NCBI RefSeq assembly: GCF_023499215.1
Contig: NZ_JAKHSK010000018.1
Coordinates: 23,586 to 87,585 of the forward strand
Origin: Zunongwangia pacifica
GTDB taxonomy: Bacteria; Bacteroidota; Bacteroidia; Flavobacteriales; Flavobacteriaceae
DNA: 64,000 nt
Direction of reading: 5' to 3'
A program made the translations under genes and the position numbers. Each line of letters opens with the position of its first letter. The first letter of the stretch is position 1. Below are positions 1 to 8,313 of the stretch, one piece after another. The notes beneath the pieces are model-generated. The model was not told where the DNA came from and did not search any database. It worked only from the letters and a program-made list of their open reading frames with translations.

Positions 1-3000
1 TTTAAACCAGCTAAAAATAAATTAGCGGTAGTGAGTAGAAAAACAGCTACGGTTTTAAATGCGATTAAAAGTTATAGTAAACAGCAAGATTTACAAATGC
101 TTACTGTATCAGATCAGCCTATAGGGAAAACGCCTCGCAGCAATCCCGCGACGTATACTGGAATCGCCGATAAGATTAGGGATTTGTTCGCTAAGACTAA
201 TGAAGCCAAAGCACTTGAGTTAAAGAAAAATGCTTTTTCATTTAACAATAAAGCTGGTCGTTGCGCTCGTTGTGAAGGCGCCGGGGTTATAACCCTTTCC
301 ATGAGTGTGATGGGGAGCATTAATCAAACTTGTCCTGAATGTAATGGCAAACGCTTTAAACCTGAAGTATTACAGGTGCGTTGGAATAAAAAGAATATTG
401 CCGAGATCTATAACATGAGTATTTCTGAGGCCACCGAGTTCTTTAATACAGAAAAGAAATTATGCGAAATATTAGAATTGTTACAGCAATTGGGAGTAGG
501 ATATTTAAAACTAGGACAACCTTCTAATACTCTTAGCGGAGGGGAAGCACAACGAATTAAATTAACCAAACATTTTGCGAAACCTACTAAACAAACCATT
601 TTGTTGCTAGAAGAGCCCAGTATCGGGCTACATCAACAAAATGTAGTGCAATTATTAACAGCTTTGCTGCAATTAAAAGCGGAAACCTCGGGAATGGTGT
701 GTTTTGAAAATCATGCACTGTTCCAAGCCGAATGTGATATTTGGTTTAATAATTCAGATACTATAAACACTTCTAACGAGTCTATTCCTGATCCATCAGC
801 TATTGATACCATTCATATTAAAGGAGCTCGTACACATGCCTTAAAAGACCTTGACACAAGTTTTCCGAAGCAAAAATTATCTGTGGTTACAGGTATTTCG
901 GGATCAGGGAAATCTTCTTTGGTTATTGATACGCTTCATGGCTATGGATTGCAGGAAATGAGTAAACAATTTTCCAGCTATCAGCAAAACAGGGTAGGGA
1001 TTGATTATCAATTTGAAGTAGATCATATTACCGGACTAACCCCCAGTATTTGTATTACACGTAAAAATCAGCAATTCTCGCAGCGTTCTGATGTGGCTAA
1101 ACAAACTGATATTGATAAAAGTTTACGTTTTGCCTTTTCCCGTAAAGCGCAGTATAAAGGTTATGAATGGTCTGCAAGTCATTTTTCGAACGCACATGAA
1201 TTAGGAAAATGCGGTATTTGTGATGGAGTAGGAGAAGAAATGCTTCCAGATTTATCGAAAATCGTACTAAATGAGGATTTGAGTATCGCTGAGGGACTTT
1301 TTGAACACAATAAAGCTCTGCGTTATTACGGACAAGCCGGCGGACAATATATGGCAATTGTGGGTGAAATAGGGAAAGAGTATGGTTTTAGTTTAAAGAC
1401 ACCTTTTAAACAATTGAATAAGGAACAGAGACATTTGTTATTTTACGGTATACCTGAAAAAACCTGGGAAGCCACCTGGGCGTTTAAAACCAAATCGCGT
1501 GAAGGAACTCAGAAGGTTAAAATGGTCTGGAAAGGCTTGTTTACTTATTTGATGGATGAATATTTTCTGATAAGAAAAAACAAACACAATCAACATATGC
1601 TTGCACTACTGAGCCCTGAAACTTGCAGTCATTGCAAAGGGAGCGGATTGCAGCCTGAGCGCCTGGAGATCAAAATAGCCCAGCATTCTATCCTAGATTT
1701 AAAAGCTAAAAGTTTATATGAATTTGAAGACTGGTTAGAAGATGCAAAACCAACCGATGAGGTTGATGCCGAATTAATTTCAAAACTACATGCACATTTG
1801 AAGGCTACTTTGAAACGGGCAAAGCAGTTACACATTGATCATTTGCATTTAAACCGAAAGTCAGGAACGTTGAGTGGCGGGGAGCAACAACGGGTATCAC
1901 TTATTAAACAGTTGAATAGTCCGTTACAGGGAGTTACGTATTTACTGGATGAACCCTCAGCCGGATTGTCGCAAAATAACATTGCCGATTTAATTGCTTT
2001 GTTGCAATCGCTGGTGGCTAAAGGCAATACGGTGATTGTGATCGAGCATCATAAAGATATTATGCTGGCGGCAGATCATTTGGTACAGATAGGCCCAAAA
2101 GCCGGGAGTTTGGGAGGTACTATTACTTTTCAGGGAAATACAGCTGCTTATCTTAATTCTGATGTATGCCATCCTTATGTGAAAGCAAAAACCAAAACAC
2201 GTCAATTTCGGAGAGGAAAAAAAGTTATTAAAATTGAAGGAATAGCACGGCATGGTCTGCAAAAGGAACATCTTGAAATCCCGGTAGGAGGTATTTCAGC
2301 CATTACAGGAAAATCGGGAATAGGAAAAACCACATTGTTAAAAGAGGTATTGATGCCAAGTTTACAACAGCAGCACCCCGTTTATTGTAAAAATATCCAT
2401 TTTCCAAAAGAATATGCAGGAGTTGATTATTTTGAAACTACAAAACTGCGCGCATACAACAGCACCTTATTAGTAGATTATCTAGATGTTTTAAAAGTGA
2501 TTACCAGGATTTTTGCCAAAGAAACCAGAGGTAAGGCTAGAGATTTTTCATATAAAAATAAAGCAAGTCAGTGTCCTAATTGCCTGGGAACCGGTGTAGT
2601 GACCACTAGCTTAGATGTTTCATACAAACATATTGAAACCTGTGAAGTTTGTGATGGGAAACGTTATCGTAATGAAGTTTTAGGACATAAGATTAACGGC
2701 AAGCATGTGGCTGCCATTTTAGCCATGAACGTATCGGAATTGCAGACTTGGCTAGCTAATTTTAAAGGTACCACAAAAGCTATTCAGCAACTTACTGCTT
2801 TTAGTAATATCGGGCTTTCTCATTTAAGACTTGATCAAACTGTAAAATCACTTTCATCTGGAGAAAAACAGCGTTTACTATTAAATAACTGGTTACAGGC
2901 TAAAACCCAAAATCAACTTTTGATATTGGACGAACCCAGCATCGGACTGCATTATGCCGATATTGATTTGTTATACCAGTCATTAAAGCAATTAAGTGAG

Positions 3001-3075
3001 CAAAATGATCTTTTAGTAATCGACCATAATCCGTATTTACTGGAAAAAATAGGCGTTGGTGTAGAGCTGAAGTGA
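1..3075 (+). CDS. UvrA-like ABC ATPase, probably tandem UvrA, 5' end outside window
   Basis: Excinuclease-A-type ABC ATPase. The frame is open to base 1, so the GTG at 31 is an internal codon. Counting from that GTG: the end of one UvrA unit with a zinc module (C78/C81, C101/C104), signature LSGGEAQR at 168-175 and EEPSIGLH at 194-201. A second complete unit follows: Walker A GISGSGKSS about 288, cysteines 394/397 and 532/535, LSGGEQQR 614-621, LLDEPSAGLS 638-647; then Walker A GKSGIGKTT about 760, C848/C851 and C871/C874, LSSGEKQR 941-948, LDEPSIGLH 966-974. UvrA normally has two ABC halves in about 940 residues; here at least three half-units are seen in 1024 codons, so the full protein is probably two fused UvrA copies (class III UvrA). 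No space for a normal UvrB-binding domain is evident in the second unit, which argues against a plain nucleotide-excision role; DNA protection or drug tolerance are alternatives. The first Walker B has Glu in place of Asp. Confidence 0.85.
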   Translation, partial: FKPAKNKLAVVSRKTATVLNAIKSYSKQQDLQMLTVSDQPIGKTPRSNPATYTGIADKIRDLFAKTNEAKALELKKNAFSFNNKAGRCARCEGAGVITLSMSVMGSINQTCPECNGKRFKPEVLQVRWNKKNIAEIYNMSISEATEFFNTEKKLCEILELLQQLGVGYLKLGQPSNTLSGGEAQRIKLTKHFAKPTKQTILLLEEPSIGLHQQNVVQLLTALLQLKAETSGMVCFENHALFQAECDIWFNNSDTINTSNESIPDPSAIDTIHIKGARTHALKDLDTSFPKQKLSVVTGISGSGKSSLVIDTLHGYGLQEMSKQFSSYQQNRVGIDYQFEVDHITGLTPSICITRKNQQFSQRSDVAKQTDIDKSLRFAFSRKAQYKGYEWSASHFSNAHELGKCGICDGVGEEMLPDLSKIVLNEDLSIAEGLFEHNKALRYYGQAGGQYMAIVGEIGKEYGFSLKTPFKQLNKEQRHLLFYGIPEKTWEATWAFKTKSREGTQKVKMVWKGLFTYLMDEYFLIRKNKHNQHMLALLSPETCSHCKGSGLQPERLEIKIAQHSILDLKAKSLYEFEDWLEDAKPTDEVDAELISKLHAHLKATLKRAKQLHIDHLHLNRKSGTLSGGEQQRVSLIKQLNSPLQGVTYLLDEPSAGLSQNNIADLIALLQSLVAKGNTVIVIEHHKDIMLAADHLVQIGPKAGSLGGTITFQGNTAAYLNSDVCHPYVKAKTKTRQFRRGKKVIKIEGIARHGLQKEHLEIPVGGISAITGKSGIGKTTLLKEVLMPSLQQQHPVYCKNIHFPKEYAGVDYFETTKLRAYNSTLLVDYLDVLKVITRIFAKETRGKARDFSYKNKASQCPNCLGTGVVTTSLDVSYKHIETCEVCDGKRYRNEVLGHKINGKHVAAILAMNVSELQTWLANFKGTTKAIQQLTAFSNIGLSHLRLDQTVKSLSSGEKQRLLLNNWLQAKTQNQLLILDEPSIGLHYADIDLLYQSLKQLSEQNDLLVIDHNPYLLEKIGVGVELK

Positions 3076-3180
3076 TATTGGGTCGCTGAGGTTGAATTAC
3101 TGCGTTTACTTGTAACACATTGATTTTTTTGAAAATAATTACAAAATTTTGCATTCAGCTTATAAAACTTGTGGTACTGC

Positions 3181-3924
3181 TTATTCGAAAGACTTTTCTA
3201 TTTGAATTTTAGTGGTTTCCTGTTTATTAATGTCTATTATAGCAATTCCTTCATTTAAAGTATCTAATTGCTCTAGTAGCATTCCGTCTTTATTCCAGAT
3301 AGAACTTTTACCAGCACAATGAGAACCTCCGGAGGTTCCTACAAAATTTGACATACATGAGATCATTTTATATTTTTTTGCGATAGCTGAAATTCGATAG
3401 ATATCTTTATTGACACTGTCTATCGAATTAAGTACACTAGCTATATAAACATCGGCTCCATGGTCATATATTGTTTTGGAATGCTCGGGAATAGAGGTTT
3501 CATAGCAAATGGCAATTCCGATTGTTTTATTTTTGTATTTAAACGGAAGTAAATTTTCTCCAGGCACGAAAAATTTTTCTTCCCCCGGATGTAAGTACTT
3601 TTTGGAATAAACTTTTCTTGAAGTATTAGGCTGAAAAATAAACATACTAATACATGTGCCATTTCCAGTTTTGGTAGGCAGGCCAACACCTATTAATATT
3701 TCATTATCATCGCTAATCTTTTGAAATACATCAAGTCTTTGGTCATCTATATCGGTTGCCAATTTTTCAGCAAGTTCTGGTTCGTAACCCGTCAGGGAAA
3801 GTTCAGGAAAAACGATGACATCTGCTTTATTTTCAACTGCGAGTTTAATGAAATGAAGGTGCTTTTCAATATTTTTATCGATATCTCCTTTTATAGGTTT
3901 AGTTTGAGTGATGCAAATTTTCAT
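3181..3924 (-). CDS. Carbon-nitrogen hydrolase (nitrilase superfamily)
   Basis: Cytoplasmic amidase/nitrilase-fold enzyme of 247 residues, a normal size for the family. It hydrolyses a non-peptide C-N bond; the substrate cannot be read from sequence. The Glu-Lys-Cys triad is visible: E41 in FPELSLTGYEP, K108 in YSKKYLHPGEE and C140 in GIAICYE. No signal peptide or membrane segment. It sits alone on the minus strand, after a UvrA-like gene that ends convergently at 3075 and upstream of an intergenic repeat at 3981-4092. The start is the ATG at 3924. Likely substrates in the family include omega-amides, beta-ureido acids and N-carbamoyl compounds, but nothing nearby points to one. Confidence 0.88.
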   Translation of the reverse strand: MKICITQTKPIKGDIDKNIEKHLHFIKLAVENKADVIVFPELSLTGYEPELAEKLATDIDDQRLDVFQKISDDNEILIGVGLPTKTGNGTCISMFIFQPNTSRKVYSKKYLHPGEEKFFVPGENLLPFKYKNKTIGIAICYETSIPEHSKTIYDHGADVYIASVLNSIDSVNKDIYRISAIAKKYKMISCMSNFVGTSGGSHCAGKSSIWNKDGMLLEQLDTLNEGIAIIDINKQETTKIQIEKSFE

Positions 3925-3980
3925 TTTATTAATTGAATTAGGACTAAAGCGAACTTTACCGGGGTTGAAATATGTGTATT

Positions 3981-4092
3981 TATTGGCTCCGCCAAAGTGT
4001 TTAATACCCCGTCACGATAGCAATCGGGATGTTTCAAAATTGAAATTTTATCTCTATCTAATGCGTCGTGGGCATGCCCCGAGGTAGTTTAC
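3981..4092. repeat. Interspersed intergenic repeat, copy 1
   Basis: About 110 bp sharing an ordered set of blocks with 31641-31739: a TATTGGC box, a GTTTAATACCCCG box (here from 3999), a TCTCTATC box (4051-4058) and a terminal TGCCCCGAGGTAGTTTACT block (4074-4092). The end forms a hairpin from the arms CGTCGTGGGC and GCCCCGAGG, imperfect in this copy. The last block carries the TTA that is the stop codon of the adjacent minus-strand gene (4089-4091). A partial related copy lies at 4988-5016. Confidence 0.75.
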
Positions 4093-4904
4093 TTTCGCTT
4101 TTTTCTTTTAAGCCATTGTCGTCTCCAAATAAATACTAAAATAGCAATCAAGAGGATTGGCCATATACTTAATAATAAAAGTAAAATTTCTATTATTATA
4201 TTCCAGCCTGTTTCTAATGATTCTTTAGCTTTTGTAAAAAATCCTTTTTCAAAGGTTTCAGGTTCCGATTTGAAATCAACTTTTTGATAGATTTCTAAAT
4301 CTATGGTGCTTTGGCTAACTTTATCCTTTAGATATCTTAATCTACCTTCCTTCGCTTCAATCTCCTCTGTAATTTTCCTAATGGCATCTTCTGCGGCAAT
4401 AACATCTTTTATTTCTCCAGTACTCTTTCTTAAAATATCTATATAACGTTCTCTAACTTCTTTTTTTGTTTTTAGTCTACTTTCTATATCAATAAATTCC
4501 TCCGTTACGTCATTTGACTTTATTTCGACTTTACTAATAAATATTGATGTTCCTTTTATTTCATTTATTAGTCTATTGAAATTTTCATTTTTAACTCTTA
4601 TGGTAATATGATTCGAGATCTGATAATTTGAACTCATCAGGTTCATATGTGAAATAAATGCTTCATATTTTGAGCATAACTGGGAAATATCTTTTGTAGA
4701 TTCGTCTACATCTTTAACCTGAAATTCTAAATCTGCATTCCATATAATTTTTCTGTTGTCAGCTACTTCTGGTTTTTCTACATGAATCGATGAGGAGTTT
4801 TCCATCTTTTCATCCATAATCCCTAATTCTTCCTTTCCTTCGTTATGTGTTTCACACGAAATAATAGATGCAAGAAATAAGAATAGTAATCCAAGCTTTT
4901 TCAT
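4089..4904 (-). CDS. DUF4349-type membrane-anchored lipoprotein
   Basis: Envelope protein of 271 residues matching the DUF4349 pattern. It starts with a lipoprotein signal (MKKLGLLFLFLASIISC, lipidation Cys17), then a beta-rich region about 50-130 containing WNADLEFQVKDVDES and ITIRVKNENF, a charged coiled coil about 140-210, and one membrane helix about 235-262 followed by a basic tail (RRQWLKRKKRK). It is therefore likely tethered at both ends, with the bulk in the periplasm. Function is unknown for the family. The stop codon lies within the interspersed repeat, so the last few residues may have been reshaped by the repeat. No operon partner; neighbours on both sides are more than 150 bp away. 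Confidence 0.8.
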   Translation of the reverse strand: MKKLGLLFLFLASIISCETHNEGKEELGIMDEKMENSSSIHVEKPEVADNRKIIWNADLEFQVKDVDESTKDISQLCSKYEAFISHMNLMSSNYQISNHITIRVKNENFNRLINEIKGTSIFISKVEIKSNDVTEEFIDIESRLKTKKEVRERYIDILRKSTGEIKDVIAAEDAIRKITEEIEAKEGRLRYLKDKVSQSTIDLEIYQKVDFKSEPETFEKGFFTKAKESLETGWNIIIEILLLLLSIWPILLIAILVFIWRRQWLKRKKRK

Positions 4905-4987
4905 TTTGTTTTCATTTTTTGATGTTGATGATTTAAAAGAATTCTCAAATTTGACACTGCGTTTTAATCAAGACCTAAACAGAATTT

Positions 4988-5016
4988 TTATTGGCACCAC
5001 CAAAGGGGGGAATACC
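4988..5016. repeat. Partial copy of the interspersed repeat
   Basis: The string around TTATTGGCACCACCAAAG followed by GGGGGGAATACC matches the first part of the repeat at 3980-4008 at roughly three quarters of positions, but the distal hairpin block is missing. It lies in the intergenic space upstream of the DUF4349 lipoprotein gene. Confidence 0.5.
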
Positions 5017-5141
5017 AATGTTTCTATCTTTGCTTTGAAATAAAAATGATTTACTAATAAGTGAGTTCTATAGATTAGCAACAGAGTTGGTTATAAACAT
5101 AAATTAAATATAGATAACTAAAGCATTAGATATTCAGTTTT

Positions 5142-5747
5142 TCATTTTATTTGTTCAATTAGTTCAAGTCGTTTTACAATACTGTTTTTTTCTAAAATTG
5201 TTCCAGGAGATAACACTGCATTTGCACCAATTTTAGAATTGTCACCAACTAACGAGCCAAATTTTTCAGTTTTTGTATCAATAATTTGATTTTTATATTT
5301 CACAGAAATTTGCTTCTCTTTTCTTTCATTGTAATGATTGGCACATAATGAACCTGCTTCAAAATTTATACTTTTTCCAAGAATACTATTTCCAATATAA
5401 TTAAAATGAGCTATGGCTGTATGGTCTAGTATTATTGACTGTTTTATTTCAGAACCCGGTCCAATTTTTACCGAGTTGCCTAAAAAAACAGGACCTCTAA
5501 GGTAAGCATGAGCGCCTATAAAGCTATTTTTAGATATAATTATGGTTCCTTTTAGCGTTACACCTTGCTCAATGGTCACCGTCTTATGAATAGCGACGTT
5601 GTTTTCTATTTCATAACCACTTCCCAGTGTTTTTAAATGTTTCAACAATATATTTTCTAAATTGTCAATGACTTCCCAAGGTTGTAAATGATTGTTTTGC
5701 CATAATGCTACTTCAGGGTTTTCTATGTATTGTTTTAGATCTATCAT
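5142..5747 (-). CDS. Left-handed beta-helix (hexapeptide repeat) protein, GlmU C-terminal-like
   Basis: A 201-residue protein with an N-terminal stretch of about 50 residues (WQNNHLQPWEVIDNLE) and then repeated hexapeptides typical of a left-handed beta helix: EQGVTLKGTIIISKNSFIGAHAYLRGPVFLGNSV and FGSLVGDNSKIGANAVLSPGT. This matches the acyltransferase half of GlmU-like sugar nucleotidyltransferases, and the segment HFNYIGNSILGKSINFEAGS resembles the GlmU acetyltransferase region around its active site. No nucleotidyltransferase domain is fused here, so it may be a stand-alone acyltransferase or a binding protein. Substrate unknown. Start ATG at 5747; single gene, not close to cell-wall or lipopolysaccharide genes. 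Confidence 0.78.
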   Translation of the reverse strand: MIDLKQYIENPEVALWQNNHLQPWEVIDNLENILLKHLKTLGSGYEIENNVAIHKTVTIEQGVTLKGTIIISKNSFIGAHAYLRGPVFLGNSVKIGPGSEIKQSIILDHTAIAHFNYIGNSILGKSINFEAGSLCANHYNERKEKQISVKYKNQIIDTKTEKFGSLVGDNSKIGANAVLSPGTILEKNSIVKRLELIEQIK

Positions 5748-6249
5748 AATTTGTAAATCTGAGTTGGTGATTTATTAGAGTTAAAAAGGAATGCCATATT
5801 TTAATCCTGTTGATTGGTTTAACACGATTCTTTTTGGTCTTTTATAAGAAGTCATTTTTTGTTAACTTATTTCAGGAAATTACAATTTTTTAGCTAGTGG
5901 TACCCGTTTTGTCAATGAAATCAGGAGATTTTAGCTAAACTTTTCTGATAGACTGAAAATAATAAAAAGTCCAAATCTTTATATCCGGTTATGAGATATT
6001 TCTAAGAAGCGCACCAAATAATAAGGTAATTAAGAAATTAATTATCCGTAATTAGTAATAATTTGTTGTTTTCGTCATTTCATTCTGATAGTTATCGTAA
6101 TTGATCCGAAATTTCATACTTCACTGAAAAATAAAATCTTGAGGAAAAGATCCTGTCCCTATAGCTATCGAGGACAAGCCGCCGGCAGGCCGGCAGGTTC
6201 ATGATGACAATAGCTTATTAAGGCCAATTCTGTAAATTCAATTAAGAAA
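5748..6249. other. Intergenic region of about 500 bp
   Basis: AT-rich and without a convincing gene on either strand. The only structure seen is the GC-rich palindrome and tandem repeat at 6155-6197. No tRNA-like or riboswitch-like fold was recognised by eye. Confidence 0.5.
6155..6197. repeat. Small palindromic element with GC-rich 8-bp tandem repeat
   Basis: A GTCC...GGAC inverted repeat around the perfect palindrome ATAGCTAT (6155-6175), followed directly by GCCGGCAG repeated twice with period 8 (6181-6196). The local GC content contrasts sharply with the surrounding AT-rich sequence. Short palindromes of this kind are scattered in many Bacteroidota genomes. Confidence 0.55.
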
Positions 6250-7560
6250 CTACAGTTTCGTTTTTTCAGCAATTAAAGATGAAAAATATTGTACTCCGGT
6301 TTTAATACAGTTTTCATCGACATTAAAATTTGGGGAATGGGGCATCGATAGTATTCCTTTTTCATAATTTGAACCTCCCAGCAGGAAATATACCCCCGGA
6401 ATTTCTTGCTGAAAATAGGCAAAATCATCACTACGTCCATCGGGAATTATTCCGTGTAAATTTATAGCGCTCTGATTCCCATAAATAGCACTGATGGTGT
6501 TGACGGCTTTATCGGTTAAATCTTTATCATTTATTACCAAAGTAAGCTCTTCTTGAAATTGAATATCGATAAATTGATCTGCGAATTCTGAATTCTTAAT
6601 TTTGGATTTTAGTTGTTTTAAAACCGAATATAATTTAGTAGGGTCACTGGTACACATTGACGCATAAAAATTAATGGAATCATCTTTTTCTTTTGATGTT
6701 ACTGCGGAGTTTAAAGTGATATAATCCTTAAAAATGGTGTTTGGATTGGCCAGCCCAAGTTTTGAATCCATAAGAGTTTGCATCTCCCAAAATGGACTGT
6801 CATTCGGGACATTTTGAAGATTATGGATTAGTTTTTTTATATAGTTGGATAATTCAGCATTGTCTTTATTTTTAGCGAATTTCAGTTTAATCATTTTGTA
6901 GTCTGCAAAAATATTTTCGGCCTTGGTTGCGATGAGTCCTTCCGGCATAGGTGCAAGATGAAGTGCATAAATCTCTTTGGGATCTATAAGTTCAAATAAA
7001 CCGTCATCGATCATCGCTTTTGCTCCCTGCCAGTTTTCTTCCGCAGGTTGAAAAATAAAATATATGGTTCCGTTTAATCGATCTTTGATTTTTGTGAGCA
7101 CATTCGCGATTCCTAAAGCGATGCTGGTATGAATATCATGCCCACAAATATGCCTAACACCATTATTTGTAGATTCAAAAGCAACCACATCAGGTAAATC
7201 GGTTTCCAGCGCATCGATATCGGCTCGCCACGCAATTTTCTTCCCTTTACGATGGGTTTCCAATATAGCAACGACACCGTTACCCCCAATGTGTTGATGA
7301 ACTTCTAAACCTAAGTTTTGAAGATATTCTGCGATTTTTGCTGCAGTTCTTACTTCTTCTCCGGCCAATTCGGGATATTGATGTAAATCTCTGCGGATTT
7401 CAACTAAACTATCAAAAATAGCTTCTGTGTGTTGCTGGATGATTAGATGAATGCCTGTTGTACTTTCATCTTCATTTTTAGTTACCTGACCAAAAAACAT
7501 AGTGGAAACTAAAATTAAAGGACAGATTAAAAGGGACTGGATAGATCTTGTAATATTCAT
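6250..7560 (-). CDS. M20 family metallo-amidohydrolase, exported
   Basis: A 436-residue dinuclear-zinc amidohydrolase/peptidase of the M20D type (hippurate or N-acyl-amino-acid hydrolase-like). An N-terminal signal sequence (SIQSLLICPLILVSTMFFG) suggests export. Catalytic and metal residues visible: C139-G-H141-D-I-H144, the pair E174/E175 in FQPAEEN, HLAP near 220 and a C-terminal MPHSPNF. The central dimerisation/lid domain lies about 215-335 and is more divergent than the catalytic domain. It hydrolyses an amide of an amino acid; the substrate is open. The gene lies 72 bp downstream of the Crp/Fnr regulator on the same strand, and a perfect inverted repeat (7614-7629) sits between them 54 bp before the ATG, so control by that regulator is plausible. 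Confidence 0.88.
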   Translation of the reverse strand: MNITRSIQSLLICPLILVSTMFFGQVTKNEDESTTGIHLIIQQHTEAIFDSLVEIRRDLHQYPELAGEEVRTAAKIAEYLQNLGLEVHQHIGGNGVVAILETHRKGKKIAWRADIDALETDLPDVVAFESTNNGVRHICGHDIHTSIALGIANVLTKIKDRLNGTIYFIFQPAEENWQGAKAMIDDGLFELIDPKEIYALHLAPMPEGLIATKAENIFADYKMIKLKFAKNKDNAELSNYIKKLIHNLQNVPNDSPFWEMQTLMDSKLGLANPNTIFKDYITLNSAVTSKEKDDSINFYASMCTSDPTKLYSVLKQLKSKIKNSEFADQFIDIQFQEELTLVINDKDLTDKAVNTISAIYGNQSAINLHGIIPDGRSDDFAYFQQEIPGVYFLLGGSNYEKGILSMPHSPNFNVDENCIKTGVQYFSSLIAEKTKL

Positions 7561-7613
7561 TTTTTTGGTTTTTAATGATAGCCTAAAGATCTGATTTCAT
7601 TATCATTAGTACC

Positions 7614-7629
7614 TGTCACATTTGTGACA
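7614..7629. promoter_or_regulatory. Perfect palindrome, candidate Crp/Fnr operator
   Basis: TGTCACA-TT-TGTGACA: two perfect 7-bp arms separated by 2 bp. It lies between the stop of the Crp/Fnr gene and the start of the M20 hydrolase. The arms contain TGTGA/TCACA half-sites as used by Crp/Fnr proteins, in the inverted order and with short spacing. On the minus strand a TTTG box (7627-7631) and a weak TACTAATG flank it, so a bound protein would cover the promoter of the hydrolase. Confidence 0.6.
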
Positions 7630-7632
7630 AAA

Positions 7633-8082
7633 TTATTTTTTAGCCAGTTTACTTCTAATTCGGCTTAACGATTGCCGCTCAATTCCCAAAAAAGAAGCCA
7701 GATGCGTTAAGCTTACCCGTTGAATAAGATTGGGGTTTTCTGAAATAAATTTTAGATAACGTTCTTCAGCAGTATTAAATAAAAAACTTTCTACCCGGTC
7801 GTTTAAAATCGTAAGTACATTTTCAGCAATAAGCCGGCCCTGCATTTCACTATTCCTAAATTTTGAGTATGTTTCCTGAATACTATCATACGGCAATTTT
7901 ACAATAGTCGTAGGCTCTAAACATTGTAGATAATATTTTGAAGCTCGCTGCCTGATAAAAGCCGGGTAGTCGGTAATATATTCGTTTTCTTTAGTAAAAC
8001 CGGTCGTAATCTGGTTGCCTTTTTCGTTGATGTAGAAGCGCCTTATGAGTCCGTTGCAAATAAAGCCCATTTCGGTTTGCAC
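7633..8082 (-). CDS. Crp/Fnr family regulator; true start unclear, possibly decayed
   Basis: Cyclic-nucleotide-binding-fold regulator with a C-terminal winged HTH (RVSLTHLASFLGIERQSLSRIR). The first conventional start is the GTG at 8082, which would give only 149 residues and delete the first half of the sensor domain. Yet the frame continues upstream to a TAA at 8236-8238 and encodes the expected N-terminal part: IIEEFIKQYLEQL, then FIKQHLSVKFYKKGDYFLESG. No ATG, GTG or TTG is in frame there. The natural start position reads ATC (8212-8214), where homologues have Met before IEEF. Either a non-standard start is used or the start codon was lost. Bacteroidota members of this family are usually about 190 residues. 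Confidence 0.75.
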   Translation of the reverse strand: MQTEMGFICNGLIRRFYINEKGNQITTGFTKENEYITDYPAFIRQRASKYYLQCLEPTTIVKLPYDSIQETYSKFRNSEMQGRLIAENVLTILNDRVESFLFNTAEERYLKFISENPNLIQRVSLTHLASFLGIERQSLSRIRSKLAKK

Positions 8083-8313
8083 CTGGCCAGATTCTAAAAA
8101 ATAGTCTCCCTTTTTATAGAATTTTACACTTAGGTGCTGTTTGATAAATTCCTTTTCCCGAGGAGTAGAGTAGGTTAGTTGTTCTAAGTATTGTTTTATA
8201 AATTCCTCGATGATTTTAGTGATTTTGAGATTGAATTATTCACTAAAATATTGAATTTTAAATAACTAAAGTAAAAATGCCCTGATCATTATGAATGGAT
8301 GAAGCTTTACATT

